From: Campylobacteraceae bacterium
Lineage (GTDB): Bacteria > Campylobacterota > Campylobacteria > Campylobacterales > Sulfurovaceae
Direction: 5' to 3'
Assembly: GCA_026982175.1 (NCBI GenBank)
Contig: JALSHP010000153.1
Coordinates: 1-20,201, forward strand
Length of the DNA stretch: 20,201 nucleotides
In this document: in pieces, positions 8,040-14,638 of the stretch
Layout of the letters: every line of letters starts with the position of its first letter
Position numbering within the stretch: position 1 is the stretch's first letter
Position numbers and translations under genes: made by a program
Notes under the pieces: generated by a model
Database searches by the model: none
What the model was told of the DNA's origin: nothing
Seen by the model: the letters and a program-made list of their open reading frames with translations, nothing else

Positions 8040-8067
8040 TTAATGGTTTACTTTTTGCTGTTATACT
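8040..8067 (+). promoter_or_regulatory. Putative extended -10 promoter of the Deg-like protease gene
   Basis: TGT-TATACT (8059-8067) is a good extended -10. A weak -35 TTAATG lies at 8040-8045 with a 16-base spacer. Transcription would begin about 20 bases before the ATG at 8095, and AGGAA (8085-8089) follows. Confidence 0.45.
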
Positions 8068-8094
8068 TTTGTCAAAATAAATATAGGAAACTAA

Positions 8095-9540
8095 ATGAAA
8101 AATATTTTTAAACTATTGGCTTTGATGAGTTTAGCCTTCTCTTTGGTAACAGCATCAGAAAACAATGCTTCAATCGACTCTTCAATTGTAAAAATTTATA
8201 CTGTATCTAAAGCGACCAACTATTTGGAACCATGGAACTCATCGGTTCAGCGTTCAAGTGGTTCGGGAAGTATTATCTCTGGAAACCGTATCTTAACCAA
8301 TGCCCATGTGATTGCCAATGAGACCTTTATAGAAGTTAAAAAATATGGTGACACCAAACGATATGAAGCTGAAGTACTTTTTGTTTCACATGACACAGAC
8401 TTAGCGCTTTTAGAAGTTAAAGATAAAGACTTTTTTAAAGGAACAACACCCCTAAGCTTTGGAACACTGCCTAAAATGCAAGATAAAGTAACGGTATATG
8501 GTTACCCAATGGGAGGACATACCATTTCGGTGAGTACAGGGATTGTCTCTCGAATTGAGCATAACCGTTACGTACATAGTGGAAAAAGTTTTTTAGCCAT
8601 TCAGATAGATGCAGCAATTAACCCTGGAAACTCGGGAGGTCCTACTATTTCTAATGGAAAGATAGTAGGAGTCGTCATGCAAGGCATTAGCTTCTCTCAA
8701 AACATTGGATACATGGTTCCTGTGGATATTATTCAACACTTTTTAAAAGATGTAGAAGATGGTAAGCATGATGGGTTCCCAAAACTTGGCATTATGACCG
8801 ATAAGATTGAAAATCCTTCACTTAAAGAGTATTATCATTTAGCAGAAGAAGAGGGTGGAATTTTAGTGGTTGACATTGTTCACAACTCAATTTTAAAAGA
8901 GGTACTTCAAAAAGAGGACATTATTACCTCTATTGATGGGCATAAGATAGAGAGTGATGGAACAGTAGAGTTTAGACCTAATCAATATACGCATTTTAAA
9001 TATTTTATTGATGTGCATCAATATGGTGATAAAGTGAGCCTTGAGGTACTGCGTAGAGGTGAAAAACTTTCATTGAATGTAACTTTGCCCAAAACATCAA
9101 GTAAAGAGAAATCAACCTATTCACAGTTAGAGTATGACAAGATGCCTACTTACTTCATGTTAGGTGGATATGTCTTCTCTCCTATTACACAAAACCTTTT
9201 AAACAGCTCTGGTAATCCTGTTCTTAGTTTACGTTATGCTGCTACTAAATTTCCTAAAAAAGAGAAGCAAGAGTTGGTAGTGTTGTTAAAAGTATTGGCA
9301 TCTTCACATACACGTGGTGATTATGGTATTGGGATGTGGTACATCGCGAAAGTAAATGGCAAAGAGTTTAAGGACTTCAAAGAGTTTTATGGCTTGGTGA
9401 TGAATACTAAAGAGAAATTTGTGGTACTTGAAGATGAAGATGGTGCTAAAGTAGTTATTAATAAAAAAGAAGCACTTGATGCTGAAAGTGGATTATTAAA
9501 ACGTTATAGTATTAAAGCTAATAAGTCAGATGATTTATAA
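8095..9540 (+). CDS. Periplasmic Deg/HtrA-like serine protease
   Basis: Trypsin-fold S1C endopeptidase of 481 residues for protein quality control, predicted to be periplasmic because of the signal peptide (about residues 1-20, cut near VTA-SEN). The catalytic triad is visible: His71 in LTNAHVI, Asp102 in HDTDLALLEV and Ser180 in INPGNSGGP. A PDZ domain follows (about 240-335, with GGILVVDIVHNS and LQKEDIITSIDGHKI). The C-terminal part (from about 350, PTYFMLGGYVFSPITQNLL) does not look like the second PDZ of E. coli DegP. It resembles the atypical domain found in plant Deg2/Deg9-type proteases and their bacterial relatives. It may therefore form a Deg9-like oligomer. An AGGAA ribosome site precedes the start. 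The gene is monocistronic. Confidence 0.88.
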   Translation: MKNIFKLLALMSLAFSLVTASENNASIDSSIVKIYTVSKATNYLEPWNSSVQRSSGSGSIISGNRILTNAHVIANETFIEVKKYGDTKRYEAEVLFVSHDTDLALLEVKDKDFFKGTTPLSFGTLPKMQDKVTVYGYPMGGHTISVSTGIVSRIEHNRYVHSGKSFLAIQIDAAINPGNSGGPTISNGKIVGVVMQGISFSQNIGYMVPVDIIQHFLKDVEDGKHDGFPKLGIMTDKIENPSLKEYYHLAEEEGGILVVDIVHNSILKEVLQKEDIITSIDGHKIESDGTVEFRPNQYTHFKYFIDVHQYGDKVSLEVLRRGEKLSLNVTLPKTSSKEKSTYSQLEYDKMPTYFMLGGYVFSPITQNLLNSSGNPVLSLRYAATKFPKKEKQELVVLLKVLASSHTRGDYGIGMWYIAKVNGKEFKDFKEFYGLVMNTKEKFVVLEDEDGAKVVINKKEALDAESGLLKRYSIKANKSDDL

Positions 9541-9559
9541 GAGAGGGGAGGCTGTTCTG

Positions 9560-9587
9560 TAAGGGCAGACCTCTGTGTCTGCCCTTA
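9560..9587. terminator. Hairpin after the Deg-like protease gene
   Basis: TAAGGGCAGAC (9560-9570) pairs perfectly with GTCTGCCCTTA (9577-9587), giving an 11-bp stem and a 6-base loop, followed by only a short T/A stretch. It stands 20 bases after the protease stop and probably acts as its terminator. The GC-rich palindrome is of a type often repeated around genomes. Confidence 0.6.
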
Positions 9588-9589
9588 TA

Positions 9590-9618
9590 GAGTTTGTTAG
9601 CGATTATCTAACAAACTC
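9590..9618. terminator. Hairpin overlapping the 3' end of rpsR
   Basis: GAGTTTGTTAG (9590-9600) pairs perfectly with CTAACAAACTC (9608-9618), 11 bp with a 7-base loop. The stem includes the last codons of rpsR, and the loop holds its stop codon. With the adjacent hairpin at 9560-9587 it forms a double terminator between convergent genes. Confidence 0.55.
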
Positions 9619-9867
9619 AAATGGGTTTTCCACTACATTTTTTCTATCTACAATGTATGGAATAAGTGCTGTTTGTCTTGCTCTTTTAATAGAAACAGTT
9701 ACCAGCTCTTGGTGACGTTTACAGTTACCTGTAAGTCTTCTAGGCATAATTTTAAATCTTTCACTTAGTGAAAATTTTAAAAGACCTAAATCTTTATAGT
9801 CAATGAAATCTACTTTCATTTCACAGTATTTACAATATCTTTTTTTGAACTTTCTTCTTTCTGCCAT
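9604..9867 (-). CDS. rpsR: 30S ribosomal protein S18
   Basis: Small-subunit protein that binds 16S rRNA together with S6. 87 residues, with the conserved PRRLTGNCKRHQ and IKRARQTALIPY segments. It keeps a possible zinc site of the 'C+' paralogue type: Cys12 and Cys15 (CKYC), then Cys49 and His52 (CKRH). It is the last gene of the rpsF-ssb-rpsR operon and starts 9 bases after the ssb stop. Confidence 0.97.
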   Translation of the reverse strand: MAERRKFKKRYCKYCEMKVDFIDYKDLGLLKFSLSERFKIMPRRLTGNCKRHQELVTVSIKRARQTALIPYIVDRKNVVENPFEFVR

Positions 9868-9876
9868 GTTTATCTC

Positions 9877-10440
9877 CTAAAATGGTATTTCGTCATCATC
9901 GATGTCGATTTCTGGAACGGAAGGTTGTGCTTGTTGCTGTTGTGGTGCATTGTAAGCTGGTTGCTGTGAAGCTTGTGGTTGTTCGTAAGCATTTTGACCT
10001 TGCTGTTGCTGAGGCTGTCCATAAGAACTACCTTGGTTTTGTTGTCCACCACCATAGTTATTTTGACTTGCTTGTCCATCATATCCATTGTTGTTGTTTG
10101 GATTCTGAGCATCTGCTTTTGAATCTAACATTTGTAGGTTCTCTACAGTAATGGCATGTTTACTTCTTTTGCTTCCATCTTGTGCTGTCCACTGCTGAAA
10201 CTGCAATCTTCCATCTACTAAAACTTTGCTTCCCTTGCGAAGGTATTGGTTTGCTATTTCAGCTGTACGCCCAAAAAATGTAAGGTCAATAAACATCACT
10301 TCATCTTTTTGTTCGCCAGTTTGGCTTTTCCATTTACGGCTAGTGGCGATGCCAACATTACCAATGGCTGAACCAGATTGTGAATATCTAATCTCTACAT
10401 CTCTTGTGAGGTTTCCTACCAATACTACTTTGTTATACAT
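9877..10440 (-). CDS. ssb: Single-stranded DNA-binding protein
   Basis: Coats single-stranded DNA in replication, repair and recombination, and recruits partners through its C-terminal tip. The OB fold takes residues 1 to about 110 (YNKVVLVGNLTRDVEIRYSQ, VLVDGRLQFQQW). A glutamine/asparagine/glycine-rich linker follows (about 115-175). The protein ends in the acidic partner-binding tip DIDDDEIPF. 187 residues is a normal length. It lies between rpsF and rpsR, the usual arrangement in many bacteria, and is probably co-transcribed with both. Confidence 0.97.
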   Translation of the reverse strand: MYNKVVLVGNLTRDVEIRYSQSGSAIGNVGIATSRKWKSQTGEQKDEVMFIDLTFFGRTAEIANQYLRKGSKVLVDGRLQFQQWTAQDGSKRSKHAITVENLQMLDSKADAQNPNNNNGYDGQASQNNYGGGQQNQGSSYGQPQQQQGQNAYEQPQASQQPAYNAPQQQQAQPSVPEIDIDDDEIPF

Positions 10441-10473
10441 GGGTTGCTCCTATTTACTATTTAACGGTTTGAA

Positions 10474-10896
10474 TTACGCTTCAGTTGTTGCTTCAGGTGC
10501 AGGTGTTTCTGCCACAGGTGCTTCGTCAGCCACTACTTCTTCAGTTTTTGGCTCTTCTTTAACAACGTTTGCTGCTGTTACAAGTTTCTCAAATTGAGCT
10601 ACTTCTTTTTGTTTTGTATATTTAACAGTAAGGTATTTAATAACCTCTTCGTTAAACTTCAAGTTTCTTTCAAGCTCGTTAATAAGTGTACCTTCTGCTT
10701 TATAGTAAACAATAGTGTAAACACCACGCTCATTTTTTTCAACAGGGTAAGCAAGTCTTCTCATTCCCATTTTATCAGTAGCAAGAATTTCAGCACCATT
10801 TTTAACAAGAATTGCTTCAATCTTTGCAATGTTGGCTGCTGTCTCTTCATCTGTAAGTGTAGGTTTAAGTACATACAGTGTTTCGTAGTTGTTCAT
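10474..10896 (-). CDS. rpsF: 30S ribosomal protein S6
   Basis: Small-subunit protein that pairs with S18. The start is placed at the ATG at 10896 (MNNYETLYVLKPTLT), with AGGA 7 bases upstream on the minus strand. An earlier in-frame ATG at 10923 would add nine residues not typical of S6. This gives 140 residues, with an S6 core of about 100 (KMGMRRLAYPVEKNERGVYTIVYYK segment) and a roughly 30-residue acidic, alanine- and glutamate-rich tail ending in TPAPEATTEA. Such tails are common in S6 proteins. First gene of the rpsF-ssb-rpsR operon. Confidence 0.95.
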   Translation of the reverse strand: MNNYETLYVLKPTLTDEETAANIAKIEAILVKNGAEILATDKMGMRRLAYPVEKNERGVYTIVYYKAEGTLINELERNLKFNEEVIKYLTVKYTKQKEVAQFEKLVTAANVVKEEPKTEEVVADEAPVAETPAPEATTEA

Positions 10897-11124
10897 TGTG
10901 TTCCTTTTGGTTTGATAGCCCATAATATTAAGCCTTAAAGCTTATCCAATTTATGAGCAAGAATTTTGGAAGCATGATGTTAGCATAATTTTTGTTTATC
11001 TTGACTAAAACGAAGTGTGATATAGAATATTAATTTAAAAAAACATAAAATATTATAAATTAAAGCTTAAATAAAATAATTATATTGTAATATTTATAAT
11101 ATAATAATATTTAAAGGTAAAATA
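10897..11124. other. Divergent A/T-rich regulatory interval
   Basis: 228 bases separate rpsF (-) from the kinase gene (+). The interval must hold promoters for both. The half nearest the kinase (11030-11110) is almost pure A/T with many overlapping TATAAT- and TAATAT-like hexamers, so no single -10 can be named. AAGG just before the kinase ATG is its ribosome site. I see no RNA gene, riboswitch or convincing reading frame here. Confidence 0.5.
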
Positions 11125-13278
11125 ATGATTTTTAGAAAATTAAAAGCACTGTTTACTTTCCGAAAAAAAGTAGATAAAAAAAGTTTGGCACGTCTTCTTG
11201 AAGATATTGAAGAGGTTCATGATGCTAACAAAGCAGAAGAGTTTAAGATCATTGTTAAGAGTCAAAATATGTCCAATATCTATAATTTTATGTCAGAGAT
11301 TATTGAAGAACTTCAAGAACATAAAGAACTTTCTGATGAGGCGAATCGTACAAAAAGTCTCTTCTTAGCCAATATGTCACATGAAATTCGTACTCCTCTT
11401 AATGGTATTATTGGTTTTAGTAAATTTCTAAGCTCTACGAAACTCAACAATGAACAAGAAGAGTTTGTTCAAATTATTAGAAAAAGTTCCGAAGATTTAG
11501 TGGGGATTGTTAATGATATTTTAGATATTTCAAAAATTGAAAATGGTCATATTCAATTAGAAGAGATATATTTTAATCCTATGGAAGAGTTTGAAAATGT
11601 TATTGAGTCTTATGCTGCGAATGCCTCTAAGAAAGATATTGATTTTTCATTATGGATTGACCCATCGTTCTCTTCAATGCTTTTACGTTCCGACCCAGGA
11701 AAAATTAAACAAGTTTTGATAAATTTAATCTCTAATGCTATTAAGTTTACAGAAAATAGAGGAACGATTGATGTCATGATTGAACAGAGTTCAGTTGAGG
11801 GAGAAGATGTTAATATTAAGTTTACAGTTAAAGATACAGGGCTTGGAATCTCTAAAGAGCAAGAGTCCAAAGTATTTGAGGCATTTACCCAAGCAGACAG
11901 TTCAACAAGCCGTAAGTATGGAGGAACAGGTTTAGGATTAACCATTTCCTCTGCATTGGTTAATGCACTTGGAGGTGCATTAAAGGTAAAAAGTGTTTTA
12001 GGTGAGGGAAGCCAATTCTACTTTACTTTGTCTATTCCTATGCAAGAAGTCAAAAAAATGCCGAGTACTAAAGTAATGAAAATGGCGATTTATGCTCCAC
12101 AAGAGGTACAACAGAAAGATTCTGACCATTATCTTGAAGATTATCTGCTCTATTTTAAACATTTTGCCATGCGATTTAATAGTATTGACGCGTGTTTAAA
12201 TGCTTCCAAATCAAGCTTTGATGCACTCTATATTCATTATGATAAAATTAATAAACTAGAGTTAGAAAAAATCGTGGTAGTACATGGTTCACATTCCAAT
12301 ATTATTTTAGTTACCAAGTTAAATAAGCATCATTTGGTACAAGACCTTACCTCTACTGTTTCTCAAATCATTTATGAACCGATTACTTTTTCAAAAGTTG
12401 AAAAATCTTTTAATACTTTAGTAGAATATAAAGAAGAGAGTAGCCTTCCACATAACAAAGTGAGCAAGAAAGAAGTTAAAGAAAAGAACTCAAATAAACT
12501 CTTTTCTAATATACATGCATTGGTAGTTGAAGATAACCCAATTAATCAGAAGATGATTCAACATACATTGAAAAATATTGGTATTACAACAGAATGTGCC
12601 AATAATGGTCAGATAGGTTTTGATATGTATAAGAAAAATCATCAGCAATATGATGTGATTTTTATGGATATTCAGATGCCTGTTATGAATGGAATTGAAG
12701 CAACTCAAGAGATTTTAGCTTATGAAAATAGTGAAAACTTAGAGCATACGCCCATTATTGCTGTGACGGCAAATGCACTTAAAGGGGATAGGGAACAGTT
12801 TATGCGTGAGGGTATGGATGAATATGTTTCTAAACCTATTGATTTAGAAAAGTTTATTAGGGTATTGGAAATGTATTTTAACACTTCTCAAACGGCTGAT
12901 AAACTTCCCCTTGTTTCTACAACTGATATACTACTCTACAAAGAAACGCCGATGGAGGCTAAAATCATTGCTGCTATTTTACACAGATTGGACTACTCTG
13001 TAGATGTTGTAGCAAATATTGATGAGCTTAAAAAAGTAATGGATGTGAATTCTTACAAATGTATTTTATTAGACAGAGTACATTCTGAAGTAGAACACTC
13101 AAATGTCACTCAGCACATTAAAGCCAAAGAGATTCCTTCTTTACTCTTTGTGGATGGTCAAGCTATAGTTGTTCCCAGTGACAAAGAAAACTTTACTTTT
13201 ATATCAGATAAGATAACGGATTATCAGAGCATTAAAACCAAAGTTGACCACATGATTGCGTTGGCTAAGGTTTCGTAG
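11125..13278 (+). CDS. Soluble hybrid sensor histidine kinase/response regulator
   Basis: 717 residues with no signal peptide or membrane span, so it is cytoplasmic. Residues 1-75 are charged and helical, with no recognised sensor domain. HisKA begins near 76 (ANMSHEIRTPLNGIIGF, phospho-acceptor His86). The ATPase domain covers about 185-306 (N-box LINLISNAIKFTE, DTGLGIS, GGTGLGLTIS). Residues about 318-430 look like a degenerate receiver lacking the acid pocket. A canonical receiver follows (about 465-590) with Glu469-Asp470, phospho-acceptor Asp515 in VIFMDIQMPVMNG, and Lys570 in VSKPI. The last 120 residues (from about 597) look like another degenerate receiver. The output is unknown, since no DNA-binding domain, Hpt domain or neighbouring regulator gene is present. 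Confidence 0.9.
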   Translation: MIFRKLKALFTFRKKVDKKSLARLLEDIEEVHDANKAEEFKIIVKSQNMSNIYNFMSEIIEELQEHKELSDEANRTKSLFLANMSHEIRTPLNGIIGFSKFLSSTKLNNEQEEFVQIIRKSSEDLVGIVNDILDISKIENGHIQLEEIYFNPMEEFENVIESYAANASKKDIDFSLWIDPSFSSMLLRSDPGKIKQVLINLISNAIKFTENRGTIDVMIEQSSVEGEDVNIKFTVKDTGLGISKEQESKVFEAFTQADSSTSRKYGGTGLGLTISSALVNALGGALKVKSVLGEGSQFYFTLSIPMQEVKKMPSTKVMKMAIYAPQEVQQKDSDHYLEDYLLYFKHFAMRFNSIDACLNASKSSFDALYIHYDKINKLELEKIVVVHGSHSNIILVTKLNKHHLVQDLTSTVSQIIYEPITFSKVEKSFNTLVEYKEESSLPHNKVSKKEVKEKNSNKLFSNIHALVVEDNPINQKMIQHTLKNIGITTECANNGQIGFDMYKKNHQQYDVIFMDIQMPVMNGIEATQEILAYENSENLEHTPIIAVTANALKGDREQFMREGMDEYVSKPIDLEKFIRVLEMYFNTSQTADKLPLVSTTDILLYKETPMEAKIIAAILHRLDYSVDVVANIDELKKVMDVNSYKCILLDRVHSEVEHSNVTQHIKAKEIPSLLFVDGQAIVVPSDKENFTFISDKITDYQSIKTKVDHMIALAKVS

Positions 13279-13319
13279 CCTTTACATATAAAAAATATTT
13301 TAAAACAATTTTTTTCTAC

Positions 13320-13351
13320 GAACTCTAAATAAGTCATTAAATTTAGAGTTC
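13320..13351 (+). terminator. Hairpin after the hybrid kinase gene
   Basis: GAACTCTAAAT (13320-13330) pairs perfectly with ATTTAGAGTTC (13341-13351), an 11-bp stem with a 10-base loop, 41 bases after the kinase stop. The sequence after it is pyrimidine-rich (CTCTCCACTTTCTATTC) but is not a strict T-run. It separates the kinase from the accessory locus. Confidence 0.55.
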
Positions 13352-13382
13352 TCTCCACTTTCTATTCAAAATATCACTTTTA

Positions 13383-13432
13383 AATCACTCTTTAATATTA
13401 AAGAATAAAAACAATTAAAAAAGAGTAGAAAT
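13383..13432 (+). repeat. Duplicated leader, copy 1
   Basis: This 50-base leader matches the leader of the full-length lipase gene (16331-16406) almost base for base. Copy 2 has 26 extra bases (16349-16374) flanked by the 7-bp direct repeat AATATTA, so copy 1 is explained by one deletion between those repeats. In copy 1 the joint forms the perfect 14-bp palindrome CTTTAATATTAAAG (13390-13403). It presumably holds the promoter of the unit and its ribosome site. Confidence 0.7.
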
Positions 13433-13621
13433 ATGAAGAAGATGTTAATTTATTTACTGCTAATGGTGTTTTTAGTAAATTGTGGGGGGGGACTCATAGT
13501 GATTATTATGAGGATGAAACCCATACGATTCAAGTACTTATTTAGACGACAAAAGTCAAACCCCTTGGCTACAGAACCTCTCTTTATGGTACTCCAAAAA
13601 GACTTAACAGATATAAACTAA
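13433..13621 (+). pseudogene. Internally deleted remnant of a lipase gene (signal peptide + tail)
   Basis: A 62-codon frame that begins like the full-length lipase gene (MKKMLIYLLLMVFLVNC, lipobox LVNC) and ends like the lipase-tail protein at 19741 (NPLATEPLFMVLQKDLTDIN). About 2.7 kb of lipase coding sequence is missing between them. The nucleotide match to 16407 onward runs through ACGATTCAAG, skips about 40 bases, resumes around TTAGACGACAAAAGT, then jumps to the 3' end. After the Cys codon comes an 8-G tract (13484-13491). In this phase the middle part is read out of the ancestral frame but the tail is read in frame. It could still make a tiny lipoprotein, but degenerate remains are the simpler explanation. 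Confidence 0.75.
13484..13491 (+). repeat. Poly-G tract (8 G) in the lipase remnant
   Basis: Eight G follow the Cys codon and are followed directly by ACTCAT, where the other copy has TACTCAT after six G. With 8 G the remnant stays open through its fused tail. With 6 or 9 G it would enter the ancestral lipase frame (THSDYYEDETHTIQ) and stop at TAG soon after the deletion joint. Confidence 0.65.
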
Positions 13622-13743
13622 AAAAGGAAAAGAACAATGAAAACAACAATAACAATCATAACACTAGCAATTGTAGGCGTATGTATATTTTCTGCATGTA
13701 CAATTTTACCAGTCATAGCAGGAGCATTAGATCCAAGTACTCC
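13557..13743 (+). repeat. Long direct repeat, copy A (lipase tail + LP1 start)
   Basis: Matches 20015-20201. From the TAA of the upstream gene through the first 35 codons of LP1 the two copies differ by about one substitution and one A in a homopolymer. The lipase-tail part upstream is somewhat less similar. The offset is about 6.46 kb. The second copy is cut by the window end, so the true length is unknown. Confidence 0.9.
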
Positions 13744-14095
13744 AAAAGAGGGGTGGTCGCATAGAGTTTATCTTAAAAAACTAATGAATCATCCTAAGAA
13801 AGAACTATTAACAGAAGATGAGAAAGAAAGAGCTGCAAAAAATATTTGTGCTTTAAAACATTTAGATAAACATAAAAAGATAAACTATGAAGAGGCTAAA
13901 GTTTTTTGTAAATTAGAAAAAAATGATAAGATTTATTTTTATGATTGGTGTATGGGTTGTTCAAGTGCTGTAGGTTCAAAAGGAACAGCTTATCTCTTAG
14001 TCAGAGATGGAAAGCCTTTTAAGTCTGTGCAAGTTGAAACAAGACGAGATAGAGAACTACAAAAGTCTTTCCCAATAGTAGAAAGGCTACACTAA
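13637..14095 (+). CDS. Small lipoprotein LP1 (lipase-partner family)
   Basis: 152 residues, no recognised family. The signal peptide with lipobox (IFSAC, Cys21) predicts a lipoprotein, followed by TILPVIAGALDP. The mature part is charged and hydrophilic. It is a clear paralogue of LP2 (19283-19732). Shared blocks are LLTE(D/E)EK, ICALK, FC in the middle, DKIYFY, YLLVR(D/N)G and the end (S)(F/I)PIV(E/D)RLH. Cys residues in the ICALK and FC blocks are kept in both. A further CMGC pair occurs only here. The start ATG follows AAAGGAAAAG by a good distance. The gene lies 15 bases after the lipase remnant, and its TAA shares one base with the ATG of the next gene (TAATG). Always being placed behind a lipase or lipase tail suggests a dedicated partner (immunity, chaperone or anchor), which is inference. 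Confidence 0.8.
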   Translation: MKTTITIITLAIVGVCIFSACTILPVIAGALDPSTPKEGWSHRVYLKKLMNHPKKELLTEDEKERAAKNICALKHLDKHKKINYEEAKVFCKLEKNDKIYFYDWCMGCSSAVGSKGTAYLLVRDGKPFKSVQVETRRDRELQKSFPIVERLH

Positions 14096-14625
14096 TGAAA
14101 AAACAAATAATAAGCTTGTTACTCCTAACAAGCCTAAGCCAAGCAGAAGAGTTTTATTTGGGCTATGACTTTCTAAAAGTAAATTATGATGAGAGTGGAG
14201 TCAACAAAGAGTTTGACCCAACAGCTGTTACATGGAAAGCAGGGTACTTGGTCAATGAGTACTTTGCAGTAGAAGCAAGAGTGGGTTTGGGTGTTGACAA
14301 CGATAGACAGAAAAACCTTATAACTGATAATGGCTTAGGTATAAGTGAAGCAACAGTAGAGTTAAATAGACTCTACTCGGCTTTGATAAAAGCTTCTTAC
14401 CCATTATATAAAGGTTTAAAAGTAAACGCATACATGGGTGGAAGTAGAGTGAAGTTTTTAGTAGACTCAAACCAAAACTACCACAGTGAAAACTCTGATA
14501 GCTCATTGACATTGGGTGCAGGTTTTTCTTATGACATAGCATCAGATGTTTTTGTAAATGCAGAGTACATGGCTTATACTAAAAATGTAACAGCTTTACA
14601 GGTTGGGATGGGGTTTAGGTTTTAA
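14095..14625 (+). CDS. Small outer-membrane beta-barrel protein
   Basis: 176 residues with a signal peptide (MKKQIISLLLLTSLSQA, cut before EEFYLGYDF). The mature protein is rich in alternating amphipathic strands with aromatic edges and ends in a beta-signal-like ALQVGMGFRF with terminal Phe. That is the hallmark of BAM-assembled proteins. The size and layout fit an eight-stranded OmpA/OmpW-like barrel with no periplasmic domain. Its ATG overlaps the LP1 stop (TAATG), so translation is coupled to LP1 and the two products may act together at the outer membrane. It is absent from the second cassette within this window, where a lipase-tail lipoprotein takes the same position after LP2. Confidence 0.75.
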   Translation: MKKQIISLLLLTSLSQAEEFYLGYDFLKVNYDESGVNKEFDPTAVTWKAGYLVNEYFAVEARVGLGVDNDRQKNLITDNGLGISEATVELNRLYSALIKASYPLYKGLKVNAYMGGSRVKFLVDSNQNYHSENSDSSLTLGAGFSYDIASDVFVNAEYMAYTKNVTALQVGMGFRF

Positions 14626-14638
14626 TTAGCCTAAACCC
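14611..14638. terminator. Bidirectional terminator inside two gene ends
   Basis: GGGTTTAGG (14611-14619) pairs with CCTAAACCC (14630-14638), 9 bp with an A/T loop. The stem encodes the last residues of both convergent genes. The two stop codons (14623-14625 plus, 14631-14633 minus) lie in the loop and the right arm. Only 5 bases separate the two reading frames. Confidence 0.6.

Noticed and set aside
9870..10112. Overlapping frame in the repetitive part of ssb, rich in Met, Asn and Gln
   Set aside because: It reads the CAA/CAG-rich linker of ssb in another frame. Low complexity explains the openness.
10226..10938. Two plus-strand frames of 114-123 codons across ssb and rpsF
   Set aside because: Antisense shadows of strongly supported ribosomal and ssb genes. 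Their residue composition is not protein-like.
11030..11110. Replication origin or DnaA-box region in the A/T-rich stretch
   Set aside because: No TTATCCACA-like boxes or origin-associated genes. The A/T richness is expected of an intergenic promoter region here.
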